A stretch of 64,000 bases of DNA from Marinilabiliaceae bacterium UBA5488 (GTDB lineage Bacteria; Bacteroidota; Bacteroidia; Bacteroidales; Marinilabiliaceae): the NCBI GenBank assembly GCA_002427105.1, contig DIPM01000036.1, positions 231,482 through 295,481 of the forward strand. Direction: 5' to 3'. The translations under genes and the position numbers were made by a program. Of the stretch, positions 26,124-33,800 are shown piece by piece. The notes beneath the pieces are model-generated. The model was not told the DNA's origin and made no database searches. It saw only the letters and a list, made by a program, of their open reading frames with translations. How positions within the stretch are numbered: position 1 is the stretch's first letter; each line of letters opens with the position of its first letter.

Positions 26124-29090
26124 ATGAAGAAGATTTTGTTTAAACAGAAGTTTCTGTTGCTTTTAGTGGGATGCCTGATTCCACTTGGAGTTTTCGCACA
26201 GCAAATGCGAGTTTCGGGCGTTGTCACTGATGCCTTATCAGGCGAAGAGCTCCCCGGTGTTACAGTAGTAATTAAAGGTACCTCAACAGGTACTATTACT
26301 TCATATACCGGTGACTACAGTATTGATGCAAACGTCGGAGATGTATTGCAGTTTTCATTTATTGGCTTTTCCACAGTTGAGCGTACAGTAGAATTTGGTA
26401 CCGCGCTTATTAATGTTGCACTTCAAACTAGTGTAATAGGCATGGATGAGGTTGTAGTAATTGGATATGGTACGGTTAAGAAATCAGATGCTACCGGTTC
26501 AGTTGATGTGATTAGTGCAAGCGATTTCAACCGTGGATCCATTACTTCACCACAAGACTTGTTGGTTGGTAAGAGTGCTGGTGTGGTAATCACCAGTTCG
26601 GGTGGAGCACCCGGTAGTGGTTCAACTATCCGGGTTCGTGGGGGTTCTTCTTTGAATGCTTCCAATGATCCTTTGGTTATAGTTGATGGAGTTCCGCTTG
26701 ACAATAATAATGTAAGTGGAAGCAGCAACTTCCTGTCTTTTGTTAATCCTAACGACATTGAAACATTTTCAGTGTTAAAGGATGCTTCTGCAACTGCAAT
26801 TTATGGTTCTCGTGCTTCCAACGGTGTTATTATTATTACAACCAAGAAGGGCCGTGCCGGGACTCCTTTAAGAATAAACTACAGTGCTAATACATCTGTG
26901 TCTAGTGCTATTCGTTATACTGATGTTTATTCAGGTGACGAGATGCGGCAGTTGGCTGTGTCAAAGCATGAACTATATGGAGTTAGTAATCTTGATTTGC
27001 TTGGTAGTTATAATACTAACTGGCAAGATGAAATTTTCAGAACAGCTCTTACTCACGACCATAATCTTAGTTTTACAGGTTCTTTTGATTTTCTGCCTTA
27101 TCGTATTTCTGCAGGATATACTAATCAGGAAGGTATTCTTAAGAACACTGATATGGAACGTTTCACTGCTTCTTTAAATCTTTCGCCAACTTTCTTTAAT
27201 GATGGTTTGAAAGTGAGTATAAATGCAAAGGGTATGTTGACCGACCATAATTTTGGTGATTCAGGATCGATTGGTTCTGCAATTAATATGGATCCTACCC
27301 AGCCTGTTAGAGATGGCAACGCAGCTTCTGATGGTTATTTCCAATGGGGAAATTACGGAGCTGCTCTGGGTACTGCCAACCCTGTAGAACAGGCTTTGGC
27401 AGTTGATAATCAATCTACAGTTAAGAGGTTGATTGCCAGTGCGCTATTTGATTACACCCTTCCGTTTTTGCCGGAACTTAGGGCAAACTTGAATTTGTCA
27501 ACCGACTATTCGGAAAGCGAAGGTCATAATAACCGACCTGTAACTTCTCCTTCTGTTCTGACCAGTCCTACATGGGGTCGTTTGAGCGATTATAGCGGTA
27601 TTAACAAGAACAGTCTTCTTGATTTTTATCTAAACTATGTAAAGGATGTAAAGAGTATTGACAGTCGCTTTGATTTGACTGCAGGGTATTCATGGCAGCA
27701 TTTTGAAAGAGAAGGCGAGAATTTTACCCGCGGTCATGAAGACAGTGAGCATCCTTTTGTGTTGGTGGAAGACTCGGAGTTTATAACAGAAAATTATCTT
27801 GTTTCTTTCTTTGGTCGTTTGAACTATACATTAAAGGATCGTTACTTACTTACATTTACTATGCGTAACGATGGTTCCAGCCGTTTTTCTGAAAAGAATC
27901 GCTGGGGTTTGTTCCCTTCTGCTGCCTTGGCATGGAAAGTTAATGAAGAGGCCTTTTTAGCGGGCTTCTCTAACCTGACAGAATTAAAAGTACGCTTGGG
28001 CTGGGGTATTACCGGACAACAGGATGTGGCCAACAACGATTATCCTTCACAAGCATTGTATCGTGAGGCTGCTGAGGGTTCTTATTACTATATCAACGGT
28101 CGTTATTTACCCACTCTTCGTCCAAATGCCTATGATCCTGATATTAAGTGGGAAGAAACTGAGACAAAAAATATCGGGCTTGATTTCGGATTTTTCAATA
28201 ATCGTGTTTCAGGATCGGTTGATTACTATCAGCGCGAGACAGTTGACTTGTTGAATACTGTTACAATACCAACCGGAAGTAACTTCTCAAACCGCTTGCT
28301 GACAAACGTTGGTAGTCTTGAGAATAAGGGAGTTGAAGTGGCCTTGAACTTGATTCCGCTTTCTACACGTGATATGTCCTTGCAGTTAGGTTTCAACTTT
28401 ACCTACAATAAGAATGAGATTACCAAGCTTTTGATGACTGACGACCCTGGTTTTATCGGAGTCTTATATGGAGATGGTATGACCGGTCAAAACAGAGTTA
28501 CACGAGTTGGACACCCTGCTTATTCTTTCTTTGTAAATAAACAGATTTACAATAGTGCGACAGGAATGCCTGTTGAAGGATTATATGAGGACTTGTCAGG
28601 CGAGGGTGGAACTGTAGCCGGTGATAATCAGGATAAGTATCTTTTCAAGAATCCTGCTCCCGACTATTTATTGGGATTCTCACTAAGGTATAGTTACAAG
28701 AACTTTGATGTTTCTGCCTCCAGCAGGGCCAGCATCGGCAACTACGTTTACAATATGGTTGCAGCAGGCTCTTCTTATGATCAGATGTATCAGATTGGTT
28801 ATTGGAAAAACTTCCCGCGTTTGCTTAACGATACCCAGTTTGTTAAACGTCAGTTTTCCAGTGATTTCTTCGTAGAAAATGCATCATTCTTTAAGTTGGA
28901 CAACGTGAGCGTGGGTTACAATATTGAGAAAATCACAGACCGTCTAAGCGCTTATGTTAGCCTAACAGCTCAAAATATTTGGACCATTACCAATTACAAG
29001 GGATTGGATCCTGAGGTTGATGGAGGCGTCGATAACAATTTTTATCCTCGTCCGCAGGTATATATGCTAGGCATTAATTTGTCCTTTTAG
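26124..29090 (+). CDS. susC: SusC-like TonB-dependent oligosaccharide receptor
   Basis: Outer-membrane beta-barrel importing malto-oligosaccharides with energy from TonB-ExbBD. 988 residues. Seen: signal peptide (1-25, ending FAQQ), a carboxypeptidase-regulatory-like beta domain (about 28-108, VSGVVTDALSGEELPGVTVVIKGT region), the plug with GKSAGVVITSSGG and IRVRGGSSLNASNDPLVIVDGVP, the SusC signature SVLKDASATAIYGSRASNG (near 220), and a barrel ending in aromatic Phe after MLGINLSF. It heads the plus-strand arm and is followed 33 bases later by susD. Substrate assignment to starch rests on neighbours rather than on the barrel sequence. Confidence 0.96.
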   Translation: MKKILFKQKFLLLLVGCLIPLGVFAQQMRVSGVVTDALSGEELPGVTVVIKGTSTGTITSYTGDYSIDANVGDVLQFSFIGFSTVERTVEFGTALINVALQTSVIGMDEVVVIGYGTVKKSDATGSVDVISASDFNRGSITSPQDLLVGKSAGVVITSSGGAPGSGSTIRVRGGSSLNASNDPLVIVDGVPLDNNNVSGSSNFLSFVNPNDIETFSVLKDASATAIYGSRASNGVIIITTKKGRAGTPLRINYSANTSVSSAIRYTDVYSGDEMRQLAVSKHELYGVSNLDLLGSYNTNWQDEIFRTALTHDHNLSFTGSFDFLPYRISAGYTNQEGILKNTDMERFTASLNLSPTFFNDGLKVSINAKGMLTDHNFGDSGSIGSAINMDPTQPVRDGNAASDGYFQWGNYGAALGTANPVEQALAVDNQSTVKRLIASALFDYTLPFLPELRANLNLSTDYSESEGHNNRPVTSPSVLTSPTWGRLSDYSGINKNSLLDFYLNYVKDVKSIDSRFDLTAGYSWQHFEREGENFTRGHEDSEHPFVLVEDSEFITENYLVSFFGRLNYTLKDRYLLTFTMRNDGSSRFSEKNRWGLFPSAALAWKVNEEAFLAGFSNLTELKVRLGWGITGQQDVANNDYPSQALYREAAEGSYYYINGRYLPTLRPNAYDPDIKWEETETKNIGLDFGFFNNRVSGSVDYYQRETVDLLNTVTIPTGSNFSNRLLTNVGSLENKGVEVALNLIPLSTRDMSLQLGFNFTYNKNEITKLLMTDDPGFIGVLYGDGMTGQNRVTRVGHPAYSFFVNKQIYNSATGMPVEGLYEDLSGEGGTVAGDNQDKYLFKNPAPDYLLGFSLRYSYKNFDVSASSRASIGNYVYNMVAAGSSYDQMYQIGYWKNFPRLLNDTQFVKRQFSSDFFVENASFFKLDNVSVGYNIEKITDRLSAYVSLTAQNIWTITNYKGLDPEVDGGVDNNFYPRPQVYMLGINLSF

Positions 29091-29123
29091 TTTGTTGCTT
29101 GAAACTTTTAAGATATTACTCGT

Positions 29124-30737
29124 ATGAAAAAGATATTAATAATAGGTGTTGCGGTCGCTGCCTTCATGTTTAATTCATGTGTTGACGACCTGGAGATTTC
29201 ACCCAAAAATCCGGATACTATTCTTTCGGGCAATTTGGGCGATGATCCCGTATATATGGAGCAAGTGTTGGCAAAAATTTATGCCAGCTTTATCATAGTT
29301 GGTCAAGGAGCCAATGGAGGAGCTGATATCGCCTCTTCCGATGAAGCTTTTTTTACTACTATGCGTGCACTGTGGAACTTACAGGAATTGCCCACTGATG
29401 AGGCTATCTGCGCCTGGGGTGATATAGGTATTGCTGATTTGAATACTCAGACCTGGAGTCCAAGTAATCCATTCCTTACAGCTTTGTACCAACGTTTAGG
29501 CTTGAGTATTACTTATGCCAACGATTTTATTGGATTGACCAACGGAGATAATGACCCTGCAGTTTTACGCTATAACTCGGAAGCTCGCTTCCTTAGGGCT
29601 TTAGCTTACTACTGGCAGATGGATTTGTTTGGTAATCCTCCATTTACCACAGAGGCTGATGGTGTTGGTAAATTCTATCCTAAGCAAATAAAACGTGCTG
29701 ATTTATTTGAATACATAGAAGATGAATTGTTGGCTATTGAGAATTTGCTGGCAGAACCGGGAACTTCTTCTCAGCAGGCTGACCAGGGGGCTCTTTGGAT
29801 GCTGTTGGCACGTATGTATCTGAATGCTGAGGTTTACACAGGAACTCCTCGCTGGGCTGATTGTATTACCTATGCTAACAAGGTAATTAATAGCGGTAAA
29901 TATGAACTTAACGATAATTATCGTCAGAACTTTAGTGCCGATAATAATTATCCTGTGAATCCTGAAATGATTTTTGCCTGGGAACAGGATGGTATTTACA
30001 CTCAAGGCCCTGTTGGAACAACCTTTATCATCCAGTCGAGCAGTGATGCTGAGTATATTCCTGCCGGAGTTTTCCATGATTTACCCGGTAACCCCAACTG
30101 GAATGGTAACCGTGCCCGCAAGGACTTCCTGAATGTGCTGATTGATACCACCGCCGTCTATGGAGGTGATCCTATACCTGCAAGCGATATTTATTTTGAA
30201 CAAAGTGCAGATTCCCGTGTGTTCGTTCGTCAGAAGAAATCTCTTGATATTCCTAGTGCTTCTTCAAGTGGAGATTTTGGTATAGGCGTTTACAAATTTA
30301 CTGCGAAAAATGCTGATGGCAGCAGAGCCGCTAACTATAGCGATACTTATGCCAGTACAGACTTTCCGGTGTTCCGTTTAGCTGACGCTTATCTGATGCG
30401 TGCTGAAGCTTTGCTACGAAGCAATGATGCTGAAAATGCCGTTAAGGACGTTAATCTTATCCGCGAACGCGCTTTTGGCGATGCTTCAGGTAATATTACA
30501 GCTGAGCAATTGACTGAGCAGTTTTTGTTGGATGAACGCGGTCGCGAGTTCTATTATGAGGCTCAGCGCCGTACTGACCTGGTACGTTTCGGCCAGTTTA
30601 CTAATGGCACTTATCATTGGCAATGGAAGGGTGGCGTATTTGAAGGAGCTGCAACTTCCAGTCACCTTAACATATATCCTATTCCGGGAGATGAGGTAGC
30701 TGCCAATCCCAATATGGTGCAAAACAGTAATTATTAG
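29124..30737 (+). CDS. susD: SusD-like starch-binding outer-membrane lipoprotein
   Basis: Surface glycan-binding lid that works with SusC. 537 residues with a lipoprotein signal (FMFNSC, Cys19) followed by an acidic VDDLEISP. The RagB/SusD helical scaffold is seen in RYNSEARFLRALAYYWQMDLFGNPP (near 150-175), the TPR-like ALWMLLARMYLNAEVYTG, and the C-terminal FRLADAYLMRAEALLR and LLDERGREFYYEAQRRTDLVRFG motifs. Spacing to susC is 33 bases, so one transcript is expected. Start chosen for the signal peptide. Confidence 0.95.
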   Translation: MKKILIIGVAVAAFMFNSCVDDLEISPKNPDTILSGNLGDDPVYMEQVLAKIYASFIIVGQGANGGADIASSDEAFFTTMRALWNLQELPTDEAICAWGDIGIADLNTQTWSPSNPFLTALYQRLGLSITYANDFIGLTNGDNDPAVLRYNSEARFLRALAYYWQMDLFGNPPFTTEADGVGKFYPKQIKRADLFEYIEDELLAIENLLAEPGTSSQQADQGALWMLLARMYLNAEVYTGTPRWADCITYANKVINSGKYELNDNYRQNFSADNNYPVNPEMIFAWEQDGIYTQGPVGTTFIIQSSSDAEYIPAGVFHDLPGNPNWNGNRARKDFLNVLIDTTAVYGGDPIPASDIYFEQSADSRVFVRQKKSLDIPSASSSGDFGIGVYKFTAKNADGSRAANYSDTYASTDFPVFRLADAYLMRAEALLRSNDAENAVKDVNLIRERAFGDASGNITAEQLTEQFLLDERGREFYYEAQRRTDLVRFGQFTNGTYHWQWKGGVFEGAATSSHLNIYPIPGDEVAANPNMVQNSNY

Positions 30738-30775
30738 TCCCGGATTTTTGGGTTGACCATTAAAATATTAAAAAT

Positions 30776-31801
30776 ATGAAAGCAAATTTTTTGAAATATA
30801 TCGCCTTGTTTGGCTTAGTAGGCGTTCTTGTTTCCTGCGAAAAAGACGAGGATAAGATATTCATGAAAGAGAATCCGGCAGCTCCGGAAATCGTGAGCGT
30901 TCCAGATTTGAAGCTTAGCCGCGACCAGGGTAGTGAAACGATTGAGTTTGTTTGTAGCCCTGTTGATGCAGGCTTTGAAGCTTCTGCTCGTTACTTCCTT
31001 GAAGTTGATGCGGATGGTAATAATTTTGCTAGTCCAATTGTAGTGTACAATGGAGTTAAAGCAGATGTTATCAGTATGACTGTTAGTGAATTGAACGCCT
31101 TGCTATTGCGTAAGTTTGCTGCTGATGCAGTGGCAAATGCAGAATTTCGTTTGCGTGCGATTTTGGCTGTTGACGCCGGAACAGGAGCACCCGGAACAAG
31201 CAATAACCCATTTCAATACATTTCTGAGTCTAAAGCAGTGGAAGTGTTTGCCTATGGATTGCCACGTTTAGATCTCCAGGGTTCAGGTCTTACTCAGAAG
31301 ATAGAATCGGCTTTGGGTGATGGCATATATAAAGGCTTTGTGAAGCTTTCTACTGCTAATCCTTTTACATTATTTAATCCCGATACCGAAACTGTATTTG
31401 GCTACTCAGATGGAGCTGTAGTTGCCGGAGGTGACCCGATTGTTGCCGGAGGTGATGGATACTACAATATGCTAGTTGATTTGAATGCAGGTTCTTATTC
31501 ACTTTCAGAGTATAAGATTGGCCTTATTGGTAGTGCTGCTCCCAACGGTTGGGATACACCTGACACTAAGATGGACTATGATGCTCAAAATGGAACATGG
31601 TACATAACCATTGATTTGATAGATGGTTTTATTAAGTTCCGTAAGAACGATGGTTGGGCATGGAACCTTGGTGGAAGTCCTGATGCTTTAACTCAAGGAG
31701 GAAGTGATATTCCTGTTGAAGCAGGTAATTATACCATTACCCTTACCATCATTAACGATGCAACAGGTTCGGTAGTAATTAAAAAGAACGTTGTTCAGTA
31801 A
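30776..31801 (+). CDS. susE: SusE-like outer-membrane starch-binding lipoprotein
   Basis: A 341-residue lipoprotein with lipobox LVSC (Cys21) followed by EKDEDK, an acidic/basic stretch like the surface-export signal of Bacteroidota lipoproteins. The N-terminal part (about 35-150) fits the SusE immunoglobulin-like domain: APEIVSVPDLKLSRDQGSET and an ARYFLEVDADGNNF strand pair. The C-terminal part has a carbohydrate-binding beta-sandwich starting at IGLIGSAAPNGWD and containing FRKNDGWAWNLGG, the form found in SusE/SusF starch-binding domains. Two such domains are probably present, the first more divergent (around 170-245). It lies 38 bases after susD and binds starch at the cell surface. Confidence 0.88.
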   Translation: MKANFLKYIALFGLVGVLVSCEKDEDKIFMKENPAAPEIVSVPDLKLSRDQGSETIEFVCSPVDAGFEASARYFLEVDADGNNFASPIVVYNGVKADVISMTVSELNALLLRKFAADAVANAEFRLRAILAVDAGTGAPGTSNNPFQYISESKAVEVFAYGLPRLDLQGSGLTQKIESALGDGIYKGFVKLSTANPFTLFNPDTETVFGYSDGAVVAGGDPIVAGGDGYYNMLVDLNAGSYSLSEYKIGLIGSAAPNGWDTPDTKMDYDAQNGTWYITIDLIDGFIKFRKNDGWAWNLGGSPDALTQGGSDIPVEAGNYTITLTIINDATGSVVIKKNVVQ

Positions 31802-31834
31802 TGTTGTCTGAGCTTAACAATTAAAAAGTAAAGT

Positions 31835-33664
31835 ATGAAACTAAATTATAAAATTAAGAGTTTTGCTTTGGTAGCTGCGTTTGCAGCTACCCTGGCAGCT
31901 TGTACTGAAGACATCGCTGATGTCAGACTGGAGCCCGGCTTGAATACCATCCAGAATCAGAACGTTACAGCTTTTACCGCCGAGGTTGAAGGCTACATTA
32001 CTGCTCAGAATGAGGGTTTTACCGAAGTAGGGGTAGTTTATTCTACCAGCGAGAACCCTTCGCTTTCTGACGGGTCAAAGGTTATATTTGGGGAAGAACG
32101 CACTAAAGCGGCCTTTAAGGTTACTTTAACCGACTTAGATTATGCGACTAAGTATTATGCCCGTGCTTATGGCATATACCCGGGTGGTACTATCTATGGT
32201 GCTGAGCAAACATTTACTACCCTGCCAAGGGTTCCGATGGTTTCTATCAGCAGCCTGACTTACGAAGATGGTGCAAGTGCTGCCTTTACTGCTGAAGTTA
32301 ACGATGATGGAAGGGGTGAAGTTACTGAGCGAGGTGTGGTTTATGCAACTGCAGCGAATCCGACCGTAGAGACAGGGGATAAAGTTGTCGATGATGAGGC
32401 CGGTTTGGGAGTGTTCGAAGGTGTTTTGGAAGAATTGCTAGGTAACACAGCTTACTTTGTACGTGCCTATGCCATTAATAAAGGTGGTGTTGGTTATGGT
32501 GAAGATAAAGAGTTTATCACAGAAATTCTTTGGGCGGAAGTTGAAACCGGAGATGTTACAGCTATTAATAAGACTACAGCTACACTTAATGGAGCTACTC
32601 CTTATGACGGAGGTGCTGAGATAACTGCTCGCGGCTTTGTTTGGGGGCTTAGCGATGCTCCCGGCTTGAATGACAACCTTGTGGATATGATGGATGCGGA
32701 AGGTGATGCTTTCTCCTTTGTACTGGAAGAGCTCGATCTCAATACCGTTTACTACGTCCGTGCTTTTGCCACCAACAGTAAGGGAACAGCCTTTGGAGAA
32801 ACTAAAATGTTTAAAACATTGGCAGACATTACTAAGTTGCATGTGGTGGGTGATTACAATGAATGGACCAATGATGCAAGTGCTCCTTATATCATCAGTA
32901 CTGAAAGCAGCGAAGGGCTTGCCGTGGGGTATATTTACCTGACTGCCGGTGGTTTCAAACTAATTATGGAGCCGGGAAGCTGGGCCGATGAAACCACTTT
33001 CGGTGACGATGGTACAGGAAATCTGACCAACCCGGGTGCCAATATTCCGGTAGCAGAGGATGGATATTACTACATCACAGCCAATCTTTCAGATATGAGC
33101 TATACGCTTTTGAAGATGAACTGGGGAATTATTGGTGATGCTACACCCGGCGGATGGGACGCTCAAACAGCCTTGACCTACGATAGCGAACTGAAGGTGC
33201 TGAAGGGCGCTTATGCTTTGACTGCAGGAGCGTTTAAATTTAGAGCCAACGATAACTGGTCCAATAATTATGGCAGTAATGATGCCGATGGTAATCTGCA
33301 AGTTGATGGAGCGAATATTCCTGTTGCTGTTGCGGGCGATTATGCTGTTACTCTTGATTTAAGCACTCCAAATGTGTTCAAATACGAAGCTAATCATTGG
33401 GGATTGATTGGTGGTGCTACTCCCGGTGGCTGGGATTCAGACACCTTTATGACTTGGGATGCTACTAATAAGGTCTTCACTGTCACTGTTGATTTGACAA
33501 CCGATCAGTATAAATTTAGAGCAAACGGAGCTTGGGATATTAATCTTGGTGGAGCACTGGGAGCACTGGAACCGAATGGTAGCAATATTGATGTTACTGC
33601 AGGTAATTATACAATCACATTGGATCCATGGACTAAGGTGGCAACCGCTACTTTGAATGAGTAA
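31835..33664 (+). CDS. SusF-like multidomain starch-binding lipoprotein
   Basis: A 609-residue lipoprotein (lipobox LAAC, Cys23, followed by TEDIAD). Three fibronectin-III-like modules occupy about residues 27-330; each ends with a strand such as YYARAYGIYPGG, YFVRAYAINKGG or YYVRAFATNSKG and shares the motif ERGVVY / ARGFVW. Three SusE/F-type starch-binding sandwiches follow: LHVVGDYNEWTND (from 333), WGIIGDATPGGWDAQT (from about 431) and WGLIGGATPGGWDSDT (from about 526). The last two are close duplicates of one another and of the domain in the preceding SusE. Classical SusF has no such Fn3 spacer, so this protein may hold its binding sites far from the membrane. Confidence 0.85.
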   Translation: MKLNYKIKSFALVAAFAATLAACTEDIADVRLEPGLNTIQNQNVTAFTAEVEGYITAQNEGFTEVGVVYSTSENPSLSDGSKVIFGEERTKAAFKVTLTDLDYATKYYARAYGIYPGGTIYGAEQTFTTLPRVPMVSISSLTYEDGASAAFTAEVNDDGRGEVTERGVVYATAANPTVETGDKVVDDEAGLGVFEGVLEELLGNTAYFVRAYAINKGGVGYGEDKEFITEILWAEVETGDVTAINKTTATLNGATPYDGGAEITARGFVWGLSDAPGLNDNLVDMMDAEGDAFSFVLEELDLNTVYYVRAFATNSKGTAFGETKMFKTLADITKLHVVGDYNEWTNDASAPYIISTESSEGLAVGYIYLTAGGFKLIMEPGSWADETTFGDDGTGNLTNPGANIPVAEDGYYYITANLSDMSYTLLKMNWGIIGDATPGGWDAQTALTYDSELKVLKGAYALTAGAFKFRANDNWSNNYGSNDADGNLQVDGANIPVAVAGDYAVTLDLSTPNVFKYEANHWGLIGGATPGGWDSDTFMTWDATNKVFTVTVDLTTDQYKFRANGAWDINLGGALGALEPNGSNIDVTAGNYTITLDPWTKVATATLNE

Positions 33665-33678
33665 GTTTTTAAGACTGG

Positions 33679-33704
33679 GAGATACAGCCTTAGGGCTGTA
33701 TCTC
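33679..33704 (+). terminator. Hairpin between susF-like and amylase genes
   Basis: An 11-base perfect stem, GAGATACAGCC / GGCTGTATCTC, around TTAG, followed by TTATGTCTATTTACTTT. It has no clean T-run, so it may be a partial terminator or an mRNA-processing hairpin that sets amylase expression below that of susCDEF. Confidence 0.6.
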
Positions 33705-33800
33705 TTATGTCTATTTACTTTGTGCTGTTAGGTGAATTTATTTCGCTTCAAAGACCTTTTCCTTTTTGGATTAGGTTTTTGGTGCTTTAATACCAATGTT

